DNA of 64,000 nt from UBA2336 sp031395485 (lineage in GTDB: Bacteria > Bacteroidota > Bacteroidia > Cytophagales > Cyclobacteriaceae): contig JANNUS010000011.1 in the NCBI GenBank assembly GCA_031395485.1, positions 1 to 64,000 on the forward strand. Direction: 5' to 3'. Below, in pieces: positions 43,113-52,806 of this stretch. The position numbers and the translations under genes are program-made. The notes below the pieces were generated by a model. The model was not told the DNA's origin. It saw nothing but the letters and a program-made list of their open reading frames with translations, and searched no databases. The stretch's first letter is position 1; every line of letters starts with the position of its first letter.

Positions 43113-44087
43113 ATGAGTGATATTTTATACAATGAAATTCCCTCGCTTGATTTGGCAGATTTTAACAGCGGGGACGCAGCAAAAAAAAGTAAGTTTGTTG
43201 CCACATTAGGCGAAGCATACAATAACATTGGGTTTGTTGCTATTCGCAATCATTATTTAACAGATGAATTATCAGCAAAACTTTATATCGCGATAAAGAA
43301 ATTTTTTGCGTTGGCCGACCCATTGAAGCAGAAGTATGAAATACCCGGTTTGGCCGGCCAACGAGGATACATTGGCAAAGGAAAGGAACACGCAAAAGGC
43401 CGCAACACGGGAGATTTAAAAGAGTTTTATCACGTAGGTCAGGAAGTTCGCGATGGTGACCCGATAAAAAGTGAATATCCCGACAATGTGTGGCCCGATG
43501 AGATAGCAGAGTTTAAAGAAACAGCATTAGAAGTTTATCAGCGATTGGAAAAAACAGGTGTAGAAATATTACGAGCCATCGCGCTTTACCTGAATCTGCC
43601 AGAAAATTATTTTGATTCACGGGTAAAGAACGGTAACAGCATACTTCGCCCGATTCACTATTTCCCTATCGAAGATCCGGATTCAGTACCAGCAGATGCC
43701 GTGCGTGCTGCTGAGCATGGCGACATTAACCTGATCACCTTGTTAATGGGTGCCAGTGCCGATGGATTACAAGTATTGCGAAGAGACGGCAAATGGATTC
43801 CCATCACGGCTCTACCAGATCAATTGGTAGTTAATGTGGGCGATATGCTTGAACGGCATACGAATAAAAAACTAAAATCAACCATACACCGCGTTGTAAA
43901 CCCGCCACGCGAGCGAATGAATACTCCGCGGTATTCGATACCATTTTTCATGCATCCACGGTCGGAAATGAATCTTACCTGCTTGGAAAATTGTATTGAT
44001 GAGCAGCACCCAAAATTATTTGAAAACATAACAGCCGGTGCTTTTCTCGACCAGCGATTAGCTGAAATTGGACTTAAGAAAAAGTAA
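43113..44087 (+). CDS. 2-oxoglutarate/Fe(II)-dependent oxygenase, isopenicillin N synthase-like
   Basis: The 324 residues contain the DIOX_N-type N-terminus (IPSLDLADFNSGD) and the Fe(II) triad in AEHGDINLITLLMG (HxD) and STIHRVVNPP (distal His), followed by RYSIPFFMHP, whose Arg binds the oxoglutarate carboxylate. Members oxidise diverse small molecules, and the substrate here is unknown. It diverges from the dismutase gene and is followed after 21 bases by the chromate transporter gene. Confidence 0.88.
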   Translation: MSDILYNEIPSLDLADFNSGDAAKKSKFVATLGEAYNNIGFVAIRNHYLTDELSAKLYIAIKKFFALADPLKQKYEIPGLAGQRGYIGKGKEHAKGRNTGDLKEFYHVGQEVRDGDPIKSEYPDNVWPDEIAEFKETALEVYQRLEKTGVEILRAIALYLNLPENYFDSRVKNGNSILRPIHYFPIEDPDSVPADAVRAAEHGDINLITLLMGASADGLQVLRRDGKWIPITALPDQLVVNVGDMLERHTNKKLKSTIHRVVNPPRERMNTPRYSIPFFMHPRSEMNLTCLENCIDEQHPKLFENITAGAFLDQRLAEIGLKKK

Positions 44088-44108
44088 TACTATACCGGGC
44101 AACCACAC

Positions 44109-45341
44109 GTGTTTCAACGAGTCCGATATTATGTTTTTTTAAAGGATGTGCTCATGCTGGCACTGACAACCTTTGGTGGGCCGCAGGCGCACCTTGCACA
44201 CTTTCAAAAGGTGCTGGTTGGTAAACGCAAGTATCTTTCAGAAGCTGATTTAATGGAGCTCAATTCGCTTTGTCAGATTTTACCGGGACCAAGCTCTACA
44301 CAAACATTGGTTAGCATAGGGTATAAGATTGGGGGCCCTAATTTGGCTTACCTAACCTTGCTTGTATGGACATTGCCCTCTGTAATTTTCATGACAATCT
44401 TAGCAATTTCCCTTTTCGATATTCAACAATTGAATTGGTCTCTTGAGTTCACGCGGTTTATTCAACCAATGGCCGTTGGCTTTGTAAGTTATGCAGCCTA
44501 CACTATCAGCTTAAAAACAGTGAATACGAAAACCGGAATTTTTTTAATGGTTAGCGCGGCACTCACCTCTTATTTTATTCAAACCCCGGTTATTTTTCCT
44601 GTAATTCTTATCCTGGCAGGTGTACTTTCAGCATTGAAATACAAAGCACATCCGGTAGAGGAAAAGAAGAAAATTATAGTACCGTGGTCTAATTTTTTAT
44701 TATGGATAGGAGTACTTGTTTTTGCGGCCATGTTAGGGTGGGCAACTAAAAGTATTCCACAAGTCACCAGACCGATTCGGCTATTTGAAAATTTTTACCG
44801 GAGTGGAAGCCTTGTTTTTGGTGGAGGTCAGGTGCTAACGCCCATGCTCTACACAGAATTTGTAAAAAAGGATACAACCGAAGGCGGAAGAAGACCTGTT
44901 GAGTTTACAAAAAAGGAATACCTAAGTCATGATGAATTTCTTACAGGGTATGCAATCGTGCAAACATTACCGGGGCCGGTATTTGCATTCAGTGCTTTTA
45001 TTGGGTCGCTCTCTATGCGCGAGTACGGAACTCTTGGAGAAATTATAGGAGCATTTATGTCGGCAGCAGGAATTTTTTTACCTGGAACGTTCCTAATATT
45101 TTTTGTGATTCGCATTTGGGATAGCGTAAAAAAATACCGCGCTGTGAGGGCTTCTCTTGAAGGCATAACCGCGGCCAGCGCAGGCTTGGTGGCTGCTGCT
45201 GCAATTATTTTATTTCAACCATTAGATAATACAGTGCTAAATTTTGCTTTTACCATTGGCACATTCTGCCTCTTAGCGTTTGGAAGAATACCATCTCCAT
45301 TTATAATATTGGCAGGGCTGTTATTGGGACTTGTGATTTAA
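44109..45341 (+). CDS. chromate transporter (CHR family, two-domain)
   Basis: 410 residues with two CHR domains: the first opens with LALTTFGGPQAHLAHFQKVL and LCQILPGPSSTQTLVSIGY, the second with GSLVFGGGQVLTPMLYTEF and VQTLPGPVFAFSAFIG. About ten to twelve membrane segments are present. Such proteins export chromate in proton exchange. The start is GTG at 44109, giving the natural opening MFQRVRYYVFLKDVLML; no ATG lies nearby. It probably shares a transcript with the oxygenase gene 21 bases upstream. Confidence 0.9.
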   Translation: MFQRVRYYVFLKDVLMLALTTFGGPQAHLAHFQKVLVGKRKYLSEADLMELNSLCQILPGPSSTQTLVSIGYKIGGPNLAYLTLLVWTLPSVIFMTILAISLFDIQQLNWSLEFTRFIQPMAVGFVSYAAYTISLKTVNTKTGIFLMVSAALTSYFIQTPVIFPVILILAGVLSALKYKAHPVEEKKKIIVPWSNFLLWIGVLVFAAMLGWATKSIPQVTRPIRLFENFYRSGSLVFGGGQVLTPMLYTEFVKKDTTEGGRRPVEFTKKEYLSHDEFLTGYAIVQTLPGPVFAFSAFIGSLSMREYGTLGEIIGAFMSAAGIFLPGTFLIFFVIRIWDSVKKYRAVRASLEGITAASAGLVAAAAIILFQPLDNTVLNFAFTIGTFCLLAFGRIPSPFIILAGLLLGLVI

Positions 45342-45357
45342 GAAAATCACGAGAATA

Positions 45358-46083
45358 TTATTTACGTGTTCCGTAAAAAAAACTTATAAACAGGGTCGGA
45401 TAAGTCGAATAATTTCTAGCGGCTGGCACCATTTCTATTTTTTGATTGTAAGCATCAAATAGAAAACCTGCCTCAAAACCAGTTACCTGACTTTTAAAAG
45501 TGCCAAGTTCAAAATTGAGCGCAGCTTTTAAATTTATACCTAGCGAAGCATTAGCATCGTTTAATCCTTGAAGCAAACGGCCAGGACCGAGAATATTCTG
45601 CTCCAGAATTGATGGATTATACTGTTCAAATATAGTGTAAGGAAGATCAATAGAGCCCCACTCAACATAGTAGGGTGCAATAAGCCCGATACTTGGGCCA
45701 ATAGCAAAAACGGCTTTTATTTCAACTCCTTGCTGAGGTGCCTTTTTGAACAGTATAAGATCGCGCCCATACTGCAACCGAAATGTGTATAGATAATTAC
45801 TTTTACCGAATGAATAGAAATTTCCACTATATGGTGAATTGCGCCTTACCTCTTGCGGATGCTTAACATTCATCACTTCAAGACCGAAGGTCTCGAGAAC
45901 ACGATCGTTTATTTTGAATGATTTTTTAAAAACAAAACCACCAATCAATCCCCCCGAGGTATTCTTATTTATACCCCAGGTAAACTCTGACTGGTATTCG
46001 TAACTATCCTGAGTTTGTGCCCGGCCATCCGTTACTATGGCTGTTGTAAAAAGTAAAACCGCAAAAACATTTTGAAAACGCAT
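45358..46083 (-). CDS. outer membrane beta-barrel-like protein of unknown function
   Basis: The 241-residue protein from ATG 46083 has a signal peptide (MRFQNVFAVLLFTTAIVTDG, cut after RAQ). The rest alternates polar and aromatic residues, with repeated glycine/aromatic strands (GGLIGGFVFKKSF, YTFRLQYGRDL, FEAGFLFDAYN) and a final FISFFYGTRK, suggesting an 8-12-stranded barrel. I cannot name a family. A longer frame to 46143 was rejected because it would leave only 11 bases to the divergent osmC start. It is convergent with the chromate transporter gene. Confidence 0.65.
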   Translation of the reverse strand: MRFQNVFAVLLFTTAIVTDGRAQTQDSYEYQSEFTWGINKNTSGGLIGGFVFKKSFKINDRVLETFGLEVMNVKHPQEVRRNSPYSGNFYSFGKSNYLYTFRLQYGRDLILFKKAPQQGVEIKAVFAIGPSIGLIAPYYVEWGSIDLPYTIFEQYNPSILEQNILGPGRLLQGLNDANASLGINLKAALNFELGTFKSQVTGFEAGFLFDAYNQKIEMVPAARNYSTYPTLFISFFYGTRK

Positions 46084-46154
46084 TCCTTCACCAAACTTTA
46101 CGATAAATTTATAAGCTACAGACATAACGAAGAAATTTACCATAAGTTTTATTT

Positions 46155-46559
46155 ATGAAAACACTTAGTACACACTATTTAGGCTCATTACGTACCGAAA
46201 ATACCCATACTCGCTCTGGAAGCCGGGTAATTACCGATGCCCCAGTTGACAATCAGGGAAAGGGTGAAGCTTTTAGCCCCACCGATCTGGTTTGTACTTC
46301 GCTTAGCAGTTGCATGATTACTACGATGGGTATTTTGGCCGAACGCGAGCATATTGAGCTTAGGGGCCTGCAAGCGGACGTGGTAAAAATCATGAGCGCG
46401 GCACCGCGTAAAATTCAAGAGATACAAGTAACATTATCGCATGCAACGTTGGTGGCAACGGAAGCCCAAAAACAAAAGCTTAGAAATGCAGCGCTTACCT
46501 GCCCCGTTGCATTGAGCTTACATGATTCCGTTAAGCAAACTGTAAAATTTAATTTTTAA
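46155..46559 (+). CDS. OsmC family peroxiredoxin-like protein
   Basis: The 134 residues contain two redox cysteines in the OsmC positions: LVCTSLSSCMITTMGILAE (about 55) and AALTCPVALSLHDSV (about 117). DAPVDNQGKGEAFSPTDLV is the conserved N-terminal segment. OsmC/Ohr proteins reduce organic peroxides with cysteine thiols; some family members have other roles. It overlaps the convergent YtxJ-like gene by 11 bases at the 3' ends. Nearby bacillithiol genes could supply the reductant. Confidence 0.9.
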   Translation: MKTLSTHYLGSLRTENTHTRSGSRVITDAPVDNQGKGEAFSPTDLVCTSLSSCMITTMGILAEREHIELRGLQADVVKIMSAAPRKIQEIQVTLSHATLVATEAQKQKLRNAALTCPVALSLHDSVKQTVKFNF

Positions 46560-46887
46560 GAACATTTTTTAGCTGGGAGAATTCAATGTCAAAATGAGAG
46601 CGGTCATAGATTGACTTGCCCTTGTGGATGACCAAAACTTGAGGCGATTCATGAACTACGCCAAATCGCTCAGCGATTGAAGTTGAAAGCGCCCGGTAGG
46701 ATAGGAGATCTAAAAAATAGGATTTTGTATTTGGAAAATCTTCCTTCCAGTTTCTCTCCAGCCGATCCAGCGTTGTCCGGCTAATCGAACAGCTTGTACT
46801 GTGTTTGAAAATGAGAATTTTTTTCTCGGCAGACTCACGTAACAGGTCTTCCAGTTGATCGGGGTTGTTTAAAGAATTCCATTCCAT
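46549..46887 (-). CDS. bacillithiol system redox-active protein YtxJ-like
   Basis: The 112 residues from ATG 46887 form a thioredoxin-like fold with a monothiol site KHSTSCSISRTTLDRL (Cys about 33), matching YtxJ, a bacilliredoxin-type protein. QVLVIHKGKSIYD is the cis-Pro/strand region (SPQVLVI). It is expected to remove bacillithiol from mixed disulphides. bshC (57921-59489) supports bacillithiol use in this cell. The start was placed at MEWNSLNNPDQ rather than nine codons upstream, where the frame would overlap the preceding gene. Confidence 0.85.
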   Translation of the reverse strand: MEWNSLNNPDQLEDLLRESAEKKILIFKHSTSCSISRTTLDRLERNWKEDFPNTKSYFLDLLSYRALSTSIAERFGVVHESPQVLVIHKGKSIYDRSHFDIEFSQLKNVLKN

Positions 46888-46894
46888 AGTGTAC

Positions 46895-49360
46895 TCAATC
46901 GGCCCATAGACCATCCTCTCTTTTATCGTAGCGGGGTTTCCGGTATTTTTCTTTTAGGTGATCGGGTTGGGTATCGTTTTTCTTGAATAAACGCGCCCAC
47001 CATAGTTTAAAGTTCGTTACTGCGGTTCTTTCTTCATCGGTATTATTTTTATTTGTTTTCACAAACTTTGAATCGGGGTGAAGATTCTTGTTTCCGAACA
47101 GGTCAAATTTTTTCATTTTAATATTGCCCTGATAATCACCCGCGCGGGCGAATGCTTTACCAGGTTCTCGTACATTCAGCGCAGCATCGGCACTACTTGG
47201 GTTATGTTTGTAAGCCCACGTTAGGCGCATTGCTTTTTTATATTCACTCGCCAAAATTGAATTTTTACCCGGAGCAATTCCAGACATAGATCCTTCGGCC
47301 GCATTCGGTCTCTTTTTATATTCTTGTTGTTTCACCTTTATCGGCAATCCATTAGTTAGGTACGTTGGTTTTTCCGGCCTTGATTTTTTCATGGCTTCAT
47401 CAGCCGCGTTAGGATTTTTTATGTATTGCTTTTTGAATCGGGGTAATCGAATGGCTCCTGTAAACTCTTCACCCTGATTACGCATCGATGGATGGAAATC
47501 AAACGCATGATGTTTACCTGGAAACCCACCAACTTCTTTGCTTGGTTCTTTTTTGTTCACTTTAATGTTTCCTTGAAATGTATCAAATCCAACTCCTTTA
47601 GGTGCTTTTCCGGGGATGGGTTGCTCGCTATTGTTCCAAAGTTTTCCACTAATACTTCCTCCACCTTTTATAGGTTTGCGTGCTTTTTTATATCCTGTAA
47701 ACTCCTCACCCTGATTACGCATGCTGGGCTTGAGATCAAACAATTTATATCCCCCCGGATATCCACTAACTTTTTCTGCGCCAGCAGGAGGGATTCGCTT
47801 TGCAATCGGTAATTGTTTATTGTTCCATAGTCGGCCACTTATACTTCCGCCTCCTTTTAATGGTCGTTGTGTTTTAATGTTACCCTGAAATGTTCCCGCT
47901 CGGTCAGCTCCTGCTCCAGGAATGCGCACCGCAATAGGGAAGCCTTTATTATTCCACCGTTTTCCGCTAACGCTACCGCCACCTTTCACGGGTCGTTGCG
48001 CTTTCATGTTTCCTTGAAAAGTTCCTACTCGGTCGGCTCCTGCTCCGGGCGTACGCACAGGATTAGGGTAACCATTATTATTCCACTGTTTTCCACTAAC
48101 ACTTCCACCACCTTTCAGCGGCTTTCTGGACTTGATGTTTCCGGAGTAGTTGCCGCCTTGTGGAGAGAAAATTTTCCCGCCTTTGATATTTCCCTGATAG
48201 CTGCCAATTTTATCAGCACCTATTCCGGGAGTTTTAACCGGAAGTGGGTAGTTGCCCTTTTTAATTTTACCTGACACGGATTTATTTCCACCACCGGGTA
48301 TGGACCCTTTGTAAGGCGTGTCGCCAACGCGAGGTTTTAATTTCTTTCGCGGAAATACAGGTTTACCTTCAATTGATTTTTTACTGGTATAATTTTTACC
48401 TCGTAGCTTTCTTCCGGCAATATCGCCTAGCCAAGCTTTAGGAGGTTGCGTAGCAGAAAAATATCCGCCATTATTTCTAAACAGCTTTGCTCCAATGTTT
48501 TTCTTAGGGCGATAGGGGTTTGCTGTTGGATTTATAATAAACGGGCGTTTCGTTTCGAAATTTTTTGTTCGCAATTTTCTTCCTGCTATATCGCCTATAA
48601 AGGCTTTTTCTCCTCGTGGTTTACGATTCCAAAAACCAGCGAAAGCATTAATGCTTCTTCTTGCGATATACGATCGTGAAACGGAAGCGGGGGTAACTCT
48701 TTTTTTCCTTTTTGGCGATTCCGGTTGGGAGGTCAATCGCTTTAGCCTTGCTAATTGTGGGCGGTTTGATACTGCCCGTTCGACAGACTGAGGTTTTCGT
48801 GATGGGTTATTAACAAACATGCCTCGTTGCTTGTACACATTAGACACGCGACCTGTAGCCGAGCGAACACTTACGCGTGGCGCAGCAGAATTCTTCCGGG
48901 CCTGTTGTTTGGAGTCTTTTTCGGTGCGAGATCGATTATTAATGTATTGCCCTCGTTGCGGGTAAACATTTCTTGTTTGGGTTGTGATAGATCGCGCATT
49001 TACACGTGATGGGGAAGATCGTAAGTTTTGTCGTGAGACTTTAGCGGTTCGGGATGTGTTATTTACGAAAGGTCCTTTTTGAGAATAAATTTTTGCTGGC
49101 TTAGACGAGCCCGCTCGATTAGCCAACGAAAACCGCCTGCCCTGGATTCGATTATATGATTTTTTAGGTTTCGATTTTTTACTCGGTAACAACCGAAATC
49201 TACTTTCGCGTTTTGCTCCTCCCTTAATGATGGGGCGGTCGCCTTTTGTGTTTTGCGAATACGCAGCAGGAACAAGAAAAACCAATAGGATAGCCATGAA
49301 GCCAAGTCGCCCCAATGCGTTTCTTAGATGTGCCGTGGTATATCGGTGCTTTGTATTCAA
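46895..49360 (-). CDS. long basic secreted repeat protein of unknown function
   Basis: 821 residues, very rich in Lys, Arg, Gly, Asn and Pro. An N-terminal hydrophobic stretch ending PAAYSQ (about residue 36) is a signal peptide. Three N-terminal units have the form (I/V)Y.Q(K/R)G.(F/Y)(V/I)NN.SR. Two units read (F/L)(I/L)GDIAGRKLR. The middle holds several units with KGGGS(V/I)SG(K/R).WNN, GAGADR.GTFQGN.K and PSMRNQGEEFTG. The C-terminal part is less regular. The first codon is TTG; an ATG at 49297 would shorten the signal's n-region. The sequence is low-complexity but clearly constrained. Its role is unknown; a cell-envelope structural or adhesive part is possible. Confidence 0.75.
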   Translation of the reverse strand: MNTKHRYTTAHLRNALGRLGFMAILLVFLVPAAYSQNTKGDRPIIKGGAKRESRFRLLPSKKSKPKKSYNRIQGRRFSLANRAGSSKPAKIYSQKGPFVNNTSRTAKVSRQNLRSSPSRVNARSITTQTRNVYPQRGQYINNRSRTEKDSKQQARKNSAAPRVSVRSATGRVSNVYKQRGMFVNNPSRKPQSVERAVSNRPQLARLKRLTSQPESPKRKKRVTPASVSRSYIARRSINAFAGFWNRKPRGEKAFIGDIAGRKLRTKNFETKRPFIINPTANPYRPKKNIGAKLFRNNGGYFSATQPPKAWLGDIAGRKLRGKNYTSKKSIEGKPVFPRKKLKPRVGDTPYKGSIPGGGNKSVSGKIKKGNYPLPVKTPGIGADKIGSYQGNIKGGKIFSPQGGNYSGNIKSRKPLKGGGSVSGKQWNNNGYPNPVRTPGAGADRVGTFQGNMKAQRPVKGGGSVSGKRWNNKGFPIAVRIPGAGADRAGTFQGNIKTQRPLKGGGSISGRLWNNKQLPIAKRIPPAGAEKVSGYPGGYKLFDLKPSMRNQGEEFTGYKKARKPIKGGGSISGKLWNNSEQPIPGKAPKGVGFDTFQGNIKVNKKEPSKEVGGFPGKHHAFDFHPSMRNQGEEFTGAIRLPRFKKQYIKNPNAADEAMKKSRPEKPTYLTNGLPIKVKQQEYKKRPNAAEGSMSGIAPGKNSILASEYKKAMRLTWAYKHNPSSADAALNVREPGKAFARAGDYQGNIKMKKFDLFGNKNLHPDSKFVKTNKNNTDEERTAVTNFKLWWARLFKKNDTQPDHLKEKYRKPRYDKREDGLWAD

Positions 49361-49447
49361 AAAATAGGTTGTGAAACAGGCTAAGATACTAAAAAATGGA
49401 CATTCATATACGAATCGGGCAGCAGGGCTAGCTTTTGTCCGATTGTA

Positions 49448-51427
49448 TCAAAACGTCAGTAACTCCTCAATCTTATTTTTCAACCTTCCCTTTGGCAAAA
49501 AATTCTGCTCCAAGGTTGGTGCAAAGGGTATGGCGGTATCTAAACTGGCAACCCGCATTACAGGGGCATCGAGGTTTTTAAAGCAATGTTCACTTATCCA
49601 CGCAGCAATTTCGCCCCCGATTCCTCCTGTCAGGGTGTCTTCATGAAGTATCAAAACACGGTTGGTCTTCTTAACGGTTTGCTCAACGGCTTCTTTATCC
49701 CACGGTAATAATGTTCGCAAGTCAAGTAGATCGGCCTTCACATCAGGCATTGTCTCTAAAATTTCTTTTGCCCAATGCACGCCCATTCCATATGTGATGA
49801 TAGAAATATCGCTTCCTTCCAAAACCAATTTTGCTTTCCCAACTTCTACCGTATAGTAATCATCTGGGATAACATCTTTGACCGAACGGTAGAGAACTTT
49901 GTGTTCAAAAAATAAATAAGGATTTGGATCTTCAAGGGAAGCACACAGCAATCCTTTTGCATCGTATGGATTGGAAGGATACACAATTTTCAATCCGGGA
50001 GTATGGAAGAACCATGCTTCATTACTTTGTGAGTGAAACGGCCCTGCGGCTGTGCCGGCACCCGTTGGCATTCGCACAACCACATCGGCTTGCTGCCCCC
50101 AACGCCAATGTGCCTTAGCCAGATTATTTATAATTTGATTGAACCCTTCTGTAACGAAATCAGCAAACTGCATTTCAACCATGGATTTCATTCCCTTCAC
50201 CGACAAGCCTAATCCCGCACCAACAATTGCGGCTTCGCAAATAGGTGTATTACGAACACGGCCACGACCAAATTTTTCTACGAAACCATCGGTGATTTTA
50301 AAGGCTCCACCATATTCGGCAATGTCCTGGCCCATGAGCACGAGGTTGTCATAACGCTCCATGCTTTGACGTAACCCATCACTGATAGCATCAATGAAAC
50401 GTTTTTCTGATTTTTTATCAGATGCAGGCTCCATTACTTTTTGTTCGAAAGGAGCATGCATGTCGTTTAACTCTAACTCGGTGCTGGCCGTTGGATGTGT
50501 TTCTTCAAATGCAACGGTTAATCCATCTTCAATCTGTTTTTTAATTTTTTTACGAATTGTTTCAATTTGCTTTTGATCGATAACGGCTGCTTCAATCAAG
50601 TACTTCTCATAATTTTCGACAGGATCTTTCTTGGCCCATGTTTCCATTAATTTTTTTGGAACGTACTTGGTACCCGAGGCTTCTTCATGGCCGCGCATTC
50701 GAAAGGTGATACACTCTAATAAAACAGGGCGTGGATTTTTTCGCATGGAGGTAGCCAGCGAATTTACCGTATCGTATACCTCTAAAATATTATTGCCATC
50801 TACTTGCACACCTTCAATGCCGTAACCAATGGCCTTATCAACAAAATTTTTACAACGAAATTGTTCAGCACTAGGGGTTGAAAGTCCATAGCCATTATTT
50901 TCGATCACAAAAATTACTGGCAAATCCCATACGGCTGCAACGTTTATAGCTTCATGAAAATCACCTTCACTTGTTCCTCCATCGCCATTGAAAACGGCCG
51001 TTACTTTTTTCTCTTTTTTTAGTAAGCTGGCAAGCGCAATTCCATCAGCCACTCCGTTTTGTGGACCTAAGTGTGAAATCATCCCAACAATATGATGTTC
51101 ATTCGTACCAAAATGAAAGGAACGGTCGCGGCCTTTGGTGTAACCCATCATGGTTCCCTGCCACTGTGCAAACAGCCGATCGAACGGCATATTACGGGAA
51201 GTGAAAACGCCCAGGTTACGGTGCATAGGTAAAATATATTCGTCTTCTTCCAAGGCCATTGTAAGCCCAACCGAAATAGCTTCTTGGCCAATGCCGCTAA
51301 ACCACTTGCTAATTTTACCCTGACGAAGCAAAATCAACATCTTTTCTTCGATCATCCGAGGGAAGAGAAGACGCTGATATAAGTCTTTCAGTACTTTATC
51401 GGAGTATGTTTTGCGGTTGAAGTTCAT
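49448..51427 (-). CDS. branched-chain 2-oxoacid dehydrogenase E1, fused alpha and beta subunits
   Basis: It decarboxylates branched 2-oxoacids with thiamine diphosphate as E1 of the dehydrogenase complex. The N-terminal half (alpha; about 1-330) has GQEAISVGL, then GDGGTSEGDFHEAINVAA, the TPP motif GDG...N. The C-terminal half (beta; about 345-659) has MGQDIAEYGGAFKIT, TPICEAAIVGAGLGLSVKGM and AHWRWGQQADVVVRMPTG. Subunits that are often separate are here one 659-residue chain, as is usual in Bacteroidota. ATG 51427 was chosen over a TTG three codons earlier. E2 and E3 are not in the window. Confidence 0.92.
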   Translation of the reverse strand: MNFNRKTYSDKVLKDLYQRLLFPRMIEEKMLILLRQGKISKWFSGIGQEAISVGLTMALEEDEYILPMHRNLGVFTSRNMPFDRLFAQWQGTMMGYTKGRDRSFHFGTNEHHIVGMISHLGPQNGVADGIALASLLKKEKKVTAVFNGDGGTSEGDFHEAINVAAVWDLPVIFVIENNGYGLSTPSAEQFRCKNFVDKAIGYGIEGVQVDGNNILEVYDTVNSLATSMRKNPRPVLLECITFRMRGHEEASGTKYVPKKLMETWAKKDPVENYEKYLIEAAVIDQKQIETIRKKIKKQIEDGLTVAFEETHPTASTELELNDMHAPFEQKVMEPASDKKSEKRFIDAISDGLRQSMERYDNLVLMGQDIAEYGGAFKITDGFVEKFGRGRVRNTPICEAAIVGAGLGLSVKGMKSMVEMQFADFVTEGFNQIINNLAKAHWRWGQQADVVVRMPTGAGTAAGPFHSQSNEAWFFHTPGLKIVYPSNPYDAKGLLCASLEDPNPYLFFEHKVLYRSVKDVIPDDYYTVEVGKAKLVLEGSDISIITYGMGVHWAKEILETMPDVKADLLDLRTLLPWDKEAVEQTVKKTNRVLILHEDTLTGGIGGEIAAWISEHCFKNLDAPVMRVASLDTAIPFAPTLEQNFLPKGRLKNKIEELLTF

Positions 51428-51520
51428 AGAGTTCAAAATTGGGTAGCAAGTTAAAATCTTTGTTGGAGTAGTCCTATCACTTCAATAAAGAGGATCACTT
51501 TATTGCTATTTTTGGACTCT

Positions 51521-52762
51521 ATGATTTCATTTAGCGAATTCAGGCTTGAAAACGGCTTACGGGTAATTGTACACGAAGACCCCACTGTGCAAATAGCTGT
51601 AATGAATATTTTATATGATGTGGGCTCGTGCGATGAGCGTGAAGAGAAGACCGGTTTTGCCCACCTTTTCGAGCATCTGATGTTTGGCGGCTCGGTGAAT
51701 ATTCCCAGCTACGATGAACCACTTCAACGTGTGGGGGGTGAAAACAATGCCTTCACCAGCACCGATATCACAAATTATTACTTAACCGTTCCAGCATCCA
51801 ATATTGAAACAGGTTTTTGGTTGGAGAGTGATCGCATGTTGAGTTTATCCTTCGATCCGAAAGTTTTAGAGGTGCAACGCAAAGTTGTAATTGAAGAATT
51901 TAAGCAACGGTATTTTAATCAGCCTTATGGCGATGTTTGGTTAAAGCTTCGCCCGTTGGCCTATCATGTTCATCCGTATAAGTGGGCCACTATTGGTAAA
52001 GAGATTAGTCATATTGAGAATGCAACGTTGGAGGACGTGAAGGATTTTTTCTTTCAGCATTACCGACCCAATAATGCAATCCTTGTCGTGGCCGGAAATG
52101 TTACGGTTGATCAGGTTAAAGAACTTTCGCAAAAGTGGTTTGGGCCGATTCCATCGGGTAAAAAAAACATTCGTAAGTTGCCAATTGAACCTGTTCAAAA
52201 AGAAAAGCGCGTGCTGACAGTAGAGGCAAAGGTGCCGGCCAATGCGTTGTACAAATCGTATCACATGCCCGGGCGTTTTCATGACGATTATTATGCTGCT
52301 GATTTATTAAGCGACATTTTAAGTCGTGGTCAATCAAGCAGACTTTATAATCAACTTGTGAAGGAGAGAGAAATTTTTACTTCCATTTCATCGTTTGTAA
52401 TGGGCACAATTGATCCGGGTCAACTTATTATTAGCGGAAGGACAAAGGATGGCATTAAACTGGAGGAGGCAGAACAAGCAATGACTTCAATCATTCAGGC
52501 GGTGATCGAACATGGCGTTACAGAAAACGAACTTGAGAAGGTAAAAAATCAAGCGGCATCAACACTTGAGTTTGGCGAGGTTGAAGTAATGAACCGAGCA
52601 ATGAACCTTGCCTTTGCCGCCTTGTCGGGCGATGTTGATTTAGTGAATAAGGAGCGAAGCATGATCGAGTCTGTAACCAGCACAGACATTAAACGAGTGG
52701 CGAAGACTATTTTACGAGAAGAGAATTCAAGTGTACTGTATTATAAAGCAGTTATCAGTTAA
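51521..52762 (+). CDS. M16B family zinc peptidase (active type)
   Basis: The zinc motif HxxEH is intact as His48-Leu-Phe-Glu51-His52 (TGFAHLFEHLMFGG), and the third ligand is in VVIEEFKQRY (Glu125/126). The two-domain structure has 413 residues. It probably degrades peptides in the cytoplasm or, if exported, the periplasm; no signal peptide was found. The inactive partner type lies at 23656-24915 instead of next door. ATG 51521 follows the divergent E1 gene by 93 bases. The stop lies inside a perfect inverted repeat. Confidence 0.92.
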   Translation: MISFSEFRLENGLRVIVHEDPTVQIAVMNILYDVGSCDEREEKTGFAHLFEHLMFGGSVNIPSYDEPLQRVGGENNAFTSTDITNYYLTVPASNIETGFWLESDRMLSLSFDPKVLEVQRKVVIEEFKQRYFNQPYGDVWLKLRPLAYHVHPYKWATIGKEISHIENATLEDVKDFFFQHYRPNNAILVVAGNVTVDQVKELSQKWFGPIPSGKKNIRKLPIEPVQKEKRVLTVEAKVPANALYKSYHMPGRFHDDYYAADLLSDILSRGQSSRLYNQLVKEREIFTSISSFVMGTIDPGQLIISGRTKDGIKLEEAEQAMTSIIQAVIEHGVTENELEKVKNQAASTLEFGEVEVMNRAMNLAFAALSGDVDLVNKERSMIESVTSTDIKRVAKTILREENSSVLYYKAVIS

Positions 52763-52783
52763 CGGCATTCGTTAACTGATAAC
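52751..52783. terminator. perfect 14-bp inverted repeat over the M16 stop codon
   Basis: GTTATCAGTTAACG (52751-52764) and CGTTAACTGATAAC (52770-52783) are exact complements with a five-base loop. The stem contains the TAA stop codon. No T-run follows, so it may be a weak terminator or an mRNA 3'-end stabiliser before ispF. Confidence 0.5.
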
Positions 52784-52806
52784 TATTAACCAATAACTGA
52801 TCAAAG

